Shown: in pieces, positions 1 to 6,990 of the stretch
Layout: each line of letters opens with the position of its first letter
Numbering within the stretch: position 1 is the first letter of the stretch
NCBI GenBank assembly: GCA_003556525.1
Contig: PWRH01000082.1
Coordinates: 1 to 9,717 of the forward strand
Origin: Candidatus Nealsoniibacteriota bacterium
Lineage (GTDB): Bacteria > Patescibacteriota > Minisyncoccia > Minisyncoccales > RBG-13-42-11
DNA length: 9,717 nt
Direction: 5' to 3'
Position numbers and translations under genes: made by a program
Notes under the pieces: model-generated
Told to the model about the DNA's origin: nothing
What the model saw: only the letters and a program-made list of their open reading frames with translations
The model's database searches: none

Positions 1-2
1 AT

Positions 3-3000
3 AAAACAACAACCTCATCCTTAAGCTCAGTAATTCATTTGGCAATAGACGGAGCTTCTGTTGCCACCACAAGCGCTGATATAAACGGCTTTTATCAGTT
101 TATTGATAAAGAAGCTTCCTTTGGCCAGCCGATTACTGTTTTTATTGACGAGGATGAATCAGGTACGGGAGAATCAGGCGCTGTTGTTACAATATGCGAC
201 TCGGAAAATATTGATGATCTTAATATATATAATGTGCACATAGCTTTAAGGCATGAAAACGGGGAAGCGATCAATAATTGCGATATCGGGCACTTTGATT
301 CAGAGAGTTTGGGTGGCGGAAATTTGCCCTACAGTGTTTCTTCCGGTCCAACTTGTTTTTTAGACGCAGACGATTATTACACTTTGCTTGTCAGTGCCGG
401 CCATACTTATACTCCGGAAAACAGTTTGTCAGCCACTTATTTGGAAGTAGAGGCTGATGCTTTGCTTGAGGCCGGGCAAGACAGCATAGTTATAGAAATT
501 AGAGGAGGGGGCACACCCTTTACCTTAAACGGAACATTTGATTCCGGAAATTCAACATTTAGATATATTGGGCCTAACCCGGAGTTTGGAATTGAAAGTT
601 ATTCTTTGCTCGGAGTTGAGCATTCTTCAAAGCTAAATCAAAGATTGTTGGGATTTTTTTCCGGTCAAAATTTTTCTTTTAAAAATATTATTCAGAAGAA
701 AAATTCAATTTATGCCTGCCTTTTCTTTTTATTAATATTTTTAATTTTTATTTTTAATTTTCGCTTTATCGTTAGAAATTATTTAACCATTAAAAATAAT
801 CTAAAGAAATTTATTGTTTTTTTAACTATTTTTGGTTCAATTTTTTACGGTTTTCCTTGGTCAAGCCATAACTTTGTTCCTTTTCTTAAAATTGACAGGA
901 TTTTGGCAGGTTCAAGTTATTATGATCCAACCTCAGATGTTACAGCGGAATGGAATTGTGTTGGTACTGACTGCAGTATTGGCCATTATGCTATTTTGGC
1001 AAAAGGAACAAGGCAGTCCGAAGCACCGAATACAACCAGTTATATTGATAATGCATCTAATGCAGACAACATAGACGAGCATCAAATAGACGAGATTACT
1101 GAGCAAAATATTGATGAGATTGTACTTTGGGCATATGTTGAAACAGGGAGTAATCATCAGATGAATATAAGCCTTAGAAATAATGGATCAGGGGTTGCCT
1201 CAATAACAGTAAGCCCAAATACTTCAGCTTCATGGGTTTCTGCCACTTGGAGCAATCCCTCAAGTATTGGCGATATAAGTGCTAACTTTACGAGCGAAAG
1301 AAGCGGTGGCGGAGGCCCGACGCAAGGTTATGTTTATGCCTGGTATGTTGAGGTTAATTATACAATAGATCCGCCCAATACTCCGACCAATGTTTCTCCT
1401 GTAAATGCATCAACCGGTGTTTCAATTGTCCCGACATTGGAATCTTCAGCCTATTCTCATCCTCAAAATGAATCGCATAGTGCTTCTCAGTGGCAAGTAA
1501 CTCTTAATACAGATACTGATTTTAGTGATCCTGTTTTTGATTCCGAAGAAGATACGGAAAATCTTACCAGTATTACTTTGGACCCATCCTCTGCCTTGGA
1601 TTATGAAACTGTTTACCGTTGGCGGGTTAGGCATAAAAATGGCGACTGGAGCGAATGGTCAACTGCCACTACCTTTACTACGGAAGAAGAGGCTGCACCA
1701 ATCGAAGTATATATTACCAGCGGAGAATATTATAATTTGGAACTGTATCCTCCGGAAGATGTTACTTATATACTTGGAACCGATACTGGTCAGACAATAA
1801 CCATTAACGGATATTTTGAAATAGGAAATGAGCCCAATCAAGGAAGCGTAACAGCCGACGAATACAGTCCTGATTTGGAAATAAGAGGCAATTTTTTAAT
1901 CAACTCCAATAATGTTTTTACAGCCTCAAACGCAACAACTTCAATTGCCGGAAACTGGGACAATCAGGGAGTTTTTAACCATAATAACGGCACAGTTGTT
2001 TTTGATGGCAGTAGCCAGCAAACAATTTCCGGAAACTTAAGCGATGATTCGGCTTTTAACAATCTGGTTTTTACCAACAGTTCAGGGTCAAACGATCCTT
2101 TTAGTCCGGGCATTATTTTAACAGCTACCACTACAGCTGCCACTTCAACCATTACTACGCCCTCTGTTAGGGTTCAATTTCAGGCCGGCTCAACTTTTTA
2201 TTTTGATAAAATTGATTGGAACGGCCAATCAATTAACACCAGAATATTTTTGCGCAGCTCCAGTCTTGGAGAGCACTGGTTTTTAAACGTTAATTCAAAC
2301 CCTGTTTATTATGTAAATGTTCAGGATTCAGATGCTTCAGGGTCTGCTTCTTTTATAGATGCGACTGACCCCGGCAACTTTAATGCCGGCAATAATGAAA
2401 ATTGGGAATTCCATACCGATTATTTTTCCCAATCGCAAAATTGGCGATGGTATATCGACCAAAACAATGAAACCCCAAAATATCCTTTGGCAGAAGAAAA
2501 TCAAACACCTTCTTATTTATTGCCGGAGGAAACAATAAAACTTAGATTAACAATAAATGAAATTGCCGGAACGGACGGAGAAGATATTAAGATGAGGATT
2601 CAATATTCAACCAGCTCTGATTTTTCACAAAATGTTAATTTTCTTCAAGAAATAGGCGAGTGCGGAAATGAGGATGAATGGTGTTACGGCTCCGGCGCAG
2701 GAGAAGACAATAGCCTTATTGATACTTTGGTTTTGAGTGACTCCGAAGCTTTTGCCACCCATAATACTTCCGGAGTTTCTACGAGTTCTTATCTTCATGC
2801 CAGCTCTACAGCCGCAGAATGGGAGTTTGTAATTAAAAATAATAATGCGGAAGAAGGTGTTGTTTATTATTTTAGAGCTTATGACAATACGAATAATAAT
2901 CCGGTTTTGAAAGGAGGGGACTATAGTTATCCAAGCATAATTACCGGAACATCAGCTCTTTCTTTCAGTGTTTCAGGCCTTTCTTCGGGAACGGAAACAG

Positions 3001-3473
3001 AAGGAGTGGAAACCAATATTGATGCAAGTGCTACAGGGATTCCTTTTGGCAATTTGCCTTTTAACACTTCAAGAATAGGGGCTCAGCGTTTTACAATATC
3101 AACCAATGCGCCGAAAGGCTACCATCTTTTTGTTTTTGAAAAAGACAGTTTGGTTAGTGCAAGAGAAGATTTGATAAATCCGATAACTTGCGAGAATGAA
3201 AGCCCTTGTGCATGGGGTATTGGTGAAAACACTTCAGCTTTTGGTTATCATACAGGAGACGATGTTTTATCTTCCGGTAATGTTTCGCGTTTTGCTGCCA
3301 ACAATAGTTATGCAAGATTTGAAGCAACACCAAAAGAGATAGGTTATCATCCCTCCCCAACAGGAGAAGGTGAGATTACTTTTGATTTGGTATTTAGGGT
3401 TGAGGCAACAGAAATGCAGTCGGCAGGTGAGTATATTAGTGAAATATCCTATATTATTATGCCTGTTTTTTAA
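3..3473 (+). CDS. Large multidomain surface protein, 5'-truncated, with central membrane hairpin
   Basis: The frame is open from position 3, so the gene begins before the window; the TTG at 39 is not a convincing start. Residues below are counted from that TTG. The order is: a carboxypeptidase-regulatory/Ig-like exported segment (about 1-180); two hydrophobic helices (about 223-245 and 258-275) joined by a Lys/Arg-rich loop; a beta-sandwich segment (about 295-445, ending in an aromatic YAWYVEVNY stretch); a fibronectin-type-III-like domain (about 444-548, with YRWRVRHKNGDWSEW); a segment of the GNWDNQG...NNGTVVFDG type (about 560-700); a module starting NWRWYIDQNN (about 793-970); and a C-terminal domain (972-1144) shared with the next gene. 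There is no LPXTG motif and no C-terminal helix. It is probably a giant adhesin or envelope protein. The domain names rest on sequence style only; the coding call is very strong. No terminator hairpin follows the stop. Confidence 0.93.
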   Translation, partial: KTTTSSLSSVIHLAIDGASVATTSADINGFYQFIDKEASFGQPITVFIDEDESGTGESGAVVTICDSENIDDLNIYNVHIALRHENGEAINNCDIGHFDSESLGGGNLPYSVSSGPTCFLDADDYYTLLVSAGHTYTPENSLSATYLEVEADALLEAGQDSIVIEIRGGGTPFTLNGTFDSGNSTFRYIGPNPEFGIESYSLLGVEHSSKLNQRLLGFFSGQNFSFKNIIQKKNSIYACLFFLLIFLIFIFNFRFIVRNYLTIKNNLKKFIVFLTIFGSIFYGFPWSSHNFVPFLKIDRILAGSSYYDPTSDVTAEWNCVGTDCSIGHYAILAKGTRQSEAPNTTSYIDNASNADNIDEHQIDEITEQNIDEIVLWAYVETGSNHQMNISLRNNGSGVASITVSPNTSASWVSATWSNPSSIGDISANFTSERSGGGGPTQGYVYAWYVEVNYTIDPPNTPTNVSPVNASTGVSIVPTLESSAYSHPQNESHSASQWQVTLNTDTDFSDPVFDSEEDTENLTSITLDPSSALDYETVYRWRVRHKNGDWSEWSTATTFTTEEEAAPIEVYITSGEYYNLELYPPEDVTYILGTDTGQTITINGYFEIGNEPNQGSVTADEYSPDLEIRGNFLINSNNVFTASNATTSIAGNWDNQGVFNHNNGTVVFDGSSQQTISGNLSDDSAFNNLVFTNSSGSNDPFSPGIILTATTTAATSTITTPSVRVQFQAGSTFYFDKIDWNGQSINTRIFLRSSSLGEHWFLNVNSNPVYYVNVQDSDASGSASFIDATDPGNFNAGNNENWEFHTDYFSQSQNWRWYIDQNNETPKYPLAEENQTPSYLLPEETIKLRLTINEIAGTDGEDIKMRIQYSTSSDFSQNVNFLQEIGECGNEDEWCYGSGAGEDNSLIDTLVLSDSEAFATHNTSGVSTSSYLHASSTAAEWEFVIKNNNAEEGVVYYFRAYDNTNNNPVLKGGDYSYPSIITGTSALSFSVSGLSSGTETEGVETNIDASATGIPFGNLPFNTSRIGAQRFTISTNAPKGYHLFVFEKDSLVSAREDLINPITCENESPCAWGIGENTSAFGYHTGDDVLSSGNVSRFAANNSYARFEATPKEIGYHPSPTGEGEITFDLVFRVEATEMQSAGEYISEISYIIMPVF
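705..863 (+). other. Internal two-helix membrane hairpin within the large surface protein
   Basis: This stretch encodes SIYACLFFLLIFLIFIFNF, then a short basic loop (RFIVRNYLTIKNNLKKF), then FIVFLTIFGSIFYGFPW. The positive loop between two helices fits a cytoplasmic turn, with the protein on both sides exported. The second helix plus the following residues up to RILA-GSS looks like a typical signal peptide with a cleavage site after Ala290. No ATG, GTG or TTG codon lies in frame just before it, so a separate gene start is not visible here. The local DNA is markedly more T/A-rich than its flanks. Confidence 0.75.
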
Positions 3474-3486
3474 CTCTTTTCCACAA

Positions 3487-3516
3487 TTGACACTTGATTT
3501 TAATAAATGGTAAAAT
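3487..3516 (+). promoter_or_regulatory. Near-consensus sigma-70-type promoter
   Basis: A perfect -35 box TTGACA (3487-3492) is followed by an 18-bp spacer and the -10 box TAAAAT (3511-3516, 5 of 6 consensus). The -10 is preceded by TG one base upstream (TGGTAAAAT), an extended -10. Transcription would start near 3523, leaving a leader of about 80 nt before the ATG at 3605. It lies in the short gap after a gene stop, as expected for a promoter of the downstream secreted protein. Confidence 0.8.
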
Positions 3517-3523
3517 GAAAGAA

Positions 3524-3604
3524 TTTATAAAAAAAATTAGCTTAAAAAAACAAAAAAATATAAAAAAAAGGTCGAAACAATAAATAATAAAAAAATTATT
3601 ACAA
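3524..3604 (+). promoter_or_regulatory. A-rich 5' leader without Shine-Dalgarno
   Basis: The predicted leader is mostly adenine, with several runs of 7-8 A, and has few G or C apart from a short GGTCG at about 3571-3575. That GG is about 30 nt from the ATG, too far to act as a ribosome-binding site. Translation therefore probably relies on an unstructured A-rich leader. No riboswitch-like structure is visible. Confidence 0.5.
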
Positions 3605-4702
3605 ATGAAGAATTCATTTAAAAAAGTTTTTGGTTGGGCAATGATTCTTTCTTTGGTTTTGCTTGGTTTTCCAACAATGCCGAGAGTAGGTGCGACTGAC
3701 TCTTTGTCCGAAGTAAGAAATGTTATTAGCAGTTCAACTCCTGAAGCAGAAAATGTTACTCATACCTTTGATTTTACAACCGGTGCTGCATTATCAACAG
3801 ATGACAGGATAGATATTACTTTTCCTAGCGGGTTTACCGGGATTCTTATTGGAGGCGTAACTTGTCCGGGAGACAGCATTGCTTCTGTTGACGGTCAGCT
3901 TGTAAGGTGTACGGTTGATTCCGCTATTGCCACAGGCACCCATCAAGTTGTTGTAGAGGGTGTTACCAATCCTTCAAAAAGCAATCCAGTGGGAGTGGCT
4001 GACACTTATCAGTTTTTGATTGAAACAACCAATAGTGATGGAAGCACTGTTTTTGAAAGAGCAAATGCCATGGTAGCAATTATTGAAGCAGTAACAGTTA
4101 CTGCCACGGTTGATGCTACTTTGTCTTTTTCTATTTCCGGATTAAACGAGGGCCAATCAATCAAAGATACAACTACCAATGTAACCAGTACTACAACAAC
4201 AATTCCTTTTGGTACTTTGCCGATAGGTAGCTCTGTTGTTGCTGCTCAGAGCCTAAGTGTATTAACCAATGCGAGTGATGGTTATTCGGTTGTTGTTTTT
4301 CAGGATGGTAATTTAACCAGTGCTGCCGGAGATGAAATTAGTTGTTTTGAAGAAGGAACTTGCGTTAGCTATACTGCTCCTGATCCTTGGTCTCAACCGA
4401 ATGGAGATATAGATGAACCTGACACTTACGGTCACTTTGGATTTACCTCGGAAGACCAGGGCGTAGCTGTAACTTGTCAGGATCCTGATACACCAGGTTA
4501 CTACGGATTAAAGACTACCAATCTTTGGGCTGGTTTTAGCGGGACTGATCAGGCCACGGTAATGTGTCATACCGGTCCGGCTGATGGCTCAACCGAGCAT
4601 AAAGGGACAACCAGGGTAGGTTACAGAATTGAAATTACTGCTATGCAAGCAGCCGGTGATTATACCAACACCCTAACCTATATTGCCACACCTGTTTACT
4701 AG
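3605..4702 (+). CDS. Secreted two-domain surface protein with WxL-like C-terminal domain
   Basis: The product has 365 residues. The signal peptide has a basic start (KNSFKK), a hydrophobic core (about 10-22) and a likely cut after Ala30 (RVGA-TD). Residues 32-165 form a beta-rich domain with ITFPSGF and a possible disulfide pair, Cys87/Cys102. Residues 170-365 match the C-terminal domain of the preceding gene: LSFS[IV]SGL, IPFG.LP, TNA..GY, and an AGDY...LTY..TPVY ending. Extra Cys at 247, 253, 291 and 321 suggest disulfides. There is no membrane anchor or sortase motif, so it is either released or held by another surface partner. It has its own promoter and terminator and looks monocistronic, perhaps as an abundant envelope protein (inference). 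The exact role is unknown. The ATG at 3605 gives a complete signal peptide. Confidence 0.93.
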   Translation: MKNSFKKVFGWAMILSLVLLGFPTMPRVGATDSLSEVRNVISSSTPEAENVTHTFDFTTGAALSTDDRIDITFPSGFTGILIGGVTCPGDSIASVDGQLVRCTVDSAIATGTHQVVVEGVTNPSKSNPVGVADTYQFLIETTNSDGSTVFERANAMVAIIEAVTVTATVDATLSFSISGLNEGQSIKDTTTNVTSTTTTIPFGTLPIGSSVVAAQSLSVLTNASDGYSVVVFQDGNLTSAAGDEISCFEEGTCVSYTAPDPWSQPNGDIDEPDTYGHFGFTSEDQGVAVTCQDPDTPGYYGLKTTNLWAGFSGTDQATVMCHTGPADGSTEHKGTTRVGYRIEITAMQAAGDYTNTLTYIATPVY

Positions 4703-4737
4703 CTTTTGTAGAATCAGATATGTGCTGATTCAAAAGC
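4702..4737 (+). other. Long stem-loop immediately after the stop codon
   Basis: GCTTTT (4702-4707) pairs with AAAAGC (4732-4737), and GAATCAG (4711-4717) pairs with CTGATTC (4725-4731). This leaves a 3-nt bulge (4708-4710) and a 7-nt loop: 13 base pairs starting at the last base of the stop codon. No T-run follows, so it is not an intrinsic terminator. It may protect the 3' end of the mRNA, or be part of a tandem termination region with the hairpin 36 nt further on. Confidence 0.6.
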
Positions 4738-4772
4738 GGATAAATGCTATTATCTTTTCCTTACAAAGAATT

Positions 4773-4813
4773 AAAGCTTCCATCCTGGTGATTTTACCAT
4801 GGAAGCTTTTTTT
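4773..4813 (+). terminator. Strong intrinsic (Rho-independent) terminator
   Basis: The 11-bp perfect stem AAAGCTTCCAT (4773-4783) / ATGGAAGCTTT (4799-4809) is extended by GGT/ACC (4787-4789 / 4796-4798) across a CCT bulge. The loop is GATTTT, and a run of seven T ends at 4813. It separates the surface-protein unit from the downstream DUF916-like operon. Confidence 0.9.
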
Positions 4814-4832
4814 CTTATTAATATTAGCGCTA

Positions 4833-4863
4833 TTAAGAGAGCTATAGTTTAAGTTGTTAAAAT
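4833..4863 (+). promoter_or_regulatory. Candidate extended -10 promoter of the DUF916-like operon
   Basis: TGTTAAAAT (4855-4863) is an extended -10 with the same TAAAAT core as the promoter at 3511. The best -35 is only TTAAGA (4833-4838), with a long 19-bp spacer. Transcription would begin near 4870, about 15 nt before the ATG at 4885. The position just after a strong terminator supports a promoter here, but the same 9-mer pattern also occurs by chance inside genes in this AT-rich DNA. Confidence 0.45.
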
Positions 4864-4884
4864 CCGGCTGTTGAGAAATTTTTT

Positions 4885-5985
4885 ATGAAAAAGTTTGTTA
4901 ACTTATTTTTGATTTTATTTTTGGCTTTGTTTTGCTGTTTTGCCATTGTTCCAACTGTTTTTGCCGAAGAAGGAATTAAGGCAAGTCCATTAAGGATAGA
5001 GGGATTGGTTGAGCCCGGTCAAACACTGGTAAAATTTGTTAAGGTTACCAATGTTTCCAATACTCCCAAAATCTTTTATGCTTATTTGATGGATTTTAAA
5101 GCCAGGGGCGAAAGCGGAGAGCCGTTGCTTATTCCTGCAGGTTCTGAAGAAGGACCTTATTTATCAAGTTGGGTAGATGTGCCAAGCCAGGGAATTGAAT
5201 TTGCTCCCGGAGAGGAAAAGCAAGTTCTTTTAACTTTTAGGGTTCCGGAAGACGCAGGACCCGGCGGTTATTATGGAGCAGTGATTTTTGGCCCGAAAGC
5301 GCCTCAGGTAGACCCTGAAGAAGGGGCGGTTCTTGCGCTTACCAATCATGTTGGCATATTGGCCCTTTTTCATGTTTTGGGAGATGTTGATGAAAGTGCC
5401 AGAATCAGGGAATTTGCCACCAACAAGATGTTTTACGGTAATCCTTTCAGGGTTAGCTTTTTAACAAGAGTTGAAAGCTTGGGCAATGTCCACATTAAGC
5501 CGGTAGGTTCTATTGAGATTAAAAATATGCTTGGAAGGCAAGTTGATATTTTGCAGGTTAATTCAGCCGGATCCAATGTTTTACCCGGTAGTACCAGGCG
5601 CTTTGAAAATTCTTGGCAGGACAATTTGGGGTTTGGCAGATATACCGCTTTTCTTGTTTTAAGTTTTGGTACACCGGCTGACCAAGGAGGAATGGGAATT
5701 CAAACGGTATCGAGCCAAACGTCTTTCTGGATAATTCCTTGGAAAATCGTTGTTCCGATATTTTTAGGATTGATTTTTTTAGCTGCGCTTCTAGCCCTAT
5801 TTTTAAAAGTTTACAAAAGCAAAGCAATTAAAAAAGCTTTGCAGGATGCGGGCGTGGGTAAGGTAAGATATGTAAAAAAATATAAAGGGCCGTCTCCTTT
5901 AATATATTTGGGGCTGATTATTACCCTTATTTTAATTTTAATTTTTCTGGTTGTTGGAATAATATTTTTGTTGTTTTTTATTTAA
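4885..5985 (+). CDS. DUF916/DUF3324-like (WxL-interacting-protein-like) membrane-anchored protein A
   Basis: The product has 366 residues. The signal peptide is likely cut after Ala27 (TVFA-EEG). Residues 28-140 carry the DUF916 pattern: an opening SPLRIEG...PGQ, VTNVSN, a Trp-Val segment, FAPGEEKQV, and FRVPEDAGPGGYYGAVIFG. Residues 165-280 form a second beta-domain like DUF3324: ARIREFATNK, SLGNVHIKP.G.I.I, the G-R-Y strand and FWIIPW. A helix (about 286-309) leads to a basic cytoplasmic loop (310-336) and a second helix (about 338-363) that ends the protein. In Firmicutes, proteins of this type bind WxL surface proteins and peptidoglycan; that role here is inferred. It is the first gene of a co-directional operon with two paralogs following. 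Translation initiation is weak, with only TTGAGA about 8 nt before the ATG. Confidence 0.9.
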   Translation: MKKFVNLFLILFLALFCCFAIVPTVFAEEGIKASPLRIEGLVEPGQTLVKFVKVTNVSNTPKIFYAYLMDFKARGESGEPLLIPAGSEEGPYLSSWVDVPSQGIEFAPGEEKQVLLTFRVPEDAGPGGYYGAVIFGPKAPQVDPEEGAVLALTNHVGILALFHVLGDVDESARIREFATNKMFYGNPFRVSFLTRVESLGNVHIKPVGSIEIKNMLGRQVDILQVNSAGSNVLPGSTRRFENSWQDNLGFGRYTAFLVLSFGTPADQGGMGIQTVSSQTSFWIIPWKIVVPIFLGLIFLAALLALFLKVYKSKAIKKALQDAGVGKVRYVKKYKGPSPLIYLGLIITLILILIFLVVGIIFLLFFI

Positions 5986-6008
5986 AGCAGATTATATGAT
6001 AAAATAAA

Positions 6009-6014
6009 AAGGAG
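6009..6014 (+). promoter_or_regulatory. Clear Shine-Dalgarno AAGGAG
   Basis: AAGGAG lies 10 nt before the ATG at 6025 and fixes that start. It is the only strong ribosome-binding site in the window. Just upstream is TGATAAAAT (5997-6005), a possible extended -10 without a good -35, which could give a weak internal promoter in the 39-nt gap. Confidence 0.75.
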
Positions 6015-6024
6015 TTTTAATTTT

Positions 6025-6990
6025 ATGAAAAGAATATTTATTTTATCTATAATTTTTTTTTCGGTATTTTTGTTTCCCGGTTTAATTTTAGCCGAGGTTG
6101 AAGTATCTCCAAGAATCATAGATCAAAAGGCAAAGCCCCGCGAGGTTTTTGACTTTACAATAAATATCCAAAATAATACGGATTCATCGGTCTGGCTGTA
6201 TCCGATAGTGAACGATATTTCAAAAAAAGAAAGTGTCAGAGGTGGCTCTTTGGCAGAATGGGTGGTTATTCCAAGAGGCAGAATAGAACTTGCTCCCGGA
6301 GAAGAAAAGGAAATTTCTCTTTCCATTGACGTCAATCTTAATGCAAAACCGGGAAAATATTATGGAACCGTTATTTTTAGCCGAGGTTCTACCAGGCCTG
6401 AGGCAGAAGCCAATGCTTTAAAAACAAATCAGCCCGAAGTGCTTTTGTCTTTAGAGGTGGAAGAGCATATTGTAGAAAGGGCTCAGCTTGTTAGGTTTTT
6501 GCCGGAAAGGAATTTGTTTTTAACTTTTCCAATCGGTTTTGTCGGAGAAATTGAAAATATAGGGAACCGGGAAATTAAGCCAACAGGCTTTATACATATA
6601 TATGATAGAAAGGGAGAAGAAATTGCCAGTCTTAATTTGGGCAATTTGACAATTAACCCTAACTCCAAAGAATCTTTTAGCCTTGACTGGAAAACAGATA
6701 AAGGTTTTGGCCGATTTAAGGCCATATTTAGCGCGGAATATGGCGATCAAACAAGAAGAGAGCTTGTTGATACTGTTTATTTTTGGATTTTACCTTGGTA
6801 TTTTCTAATAGTTTTTTTCTTTTTTTTAATAATAATTTGTTTACTTTTAACTTGGTTAATTTTAAGAAAACTTCAAATTTATTATTTCAAAAAATATAAA
6901 GCACAAAGGTTAATGCTTTTAAAAAATAAAAAACTTAAGAGCAAGAAAAAAGGAAAAACAATAAAAAAGAAAAAAAGTATTAAAGCATGA
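6025..6990 (+). CDS. DUF916/DUF3324-like membrane-anchored protein B with Lys-rich cytoplasmic tail
   Basis: The product has 321 residues. The signal peptide is likely cut after Ala23 (LILA-EVE). The first domain (about 24-120) shows VSPRIID, IQNNTDSS, an EWVVIP strand, LAPGEEKEI and KPGKYYGTVIFSRG. The second (about 150-252) shows ENIGNREIKPTG.I.I and GFGRFKAIFSAEYG, matching the paralogs on both sides. A single helix (about 258-280) is followed by a roughly 40-residue tail extremely rich in lysine (289-320), which should sit in the cytoplasm. This is the shortest paralog and it lacks the second helix present in the other two. It overlaps the next gene by ATGA. A role as a docking or scaffold protein for surface proteins is inferred from the family. 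Confidence 0.9.
   Translation: MKRIFILSIIFFSVFLFPGLILAEVEVSPRIIDQKAKPREVFDFTINIQNNTDSSVWLYPIVNDISKKESVRGGSLAEWVVIPRGRIELAPGEEKEISLSIDVNLNAKPGKYYGTVIFSRGSTRPEAEANALKTNQPEVLLSLEVEEHIVERAQLVRFLPERNLFLTFPIGFVGEIENIGNREIKPTGFIHIYDRKGEEIASLNLGNLTINPNSKESFSLDWKTDKGFGRFKAIFSAEYGDQTRRELVDTVYFWILPWYFLIVFFFFLIIICLLLTWLILRKLQIYYFKKYKAQRLMLLKNKKLKSKKKGKTIKKKKSIKA

Noticed and set aside
39..41. TTG as the true start of the large surface protein
   Set aside because: The frame stays open to the window edge, there is no signal peptide or ribosome-binding site, and the residues upstream continue the same Ser/Thr-rich domain.
832..1074. Small plus-strand frame with a hydrophobic N-terminus that might be a separate membrane peptide
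   Set aside because: It overlaps the large gene in another frame, and its hydrophobic part is explained by the T-rich DNA of the membrane hairpin.
3605..4702. Type IV pilin or classical S-layer (SLH) identity for the secreted protein
   Set aside because: There is no prepilin cleavage motif followed by a hydrophobic helix and no SLH repeats. A standard signal peptide and beta-domains fit better.
4825..4832. TAGCGCTA palindrome upstream of the DUF916-like operon as an operator
   Set aside because: It is only 8 bp, the arms stop matching beyond that, and no second copy was seen, so chance is a sufficient explanation.
6483..6750. Two overlapping minus-strand open frames
   Set aside because: They lie wholly inside the second DUF916-like gene, whose domains and paralogs are clear. 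The antisense products have no recognisable features.
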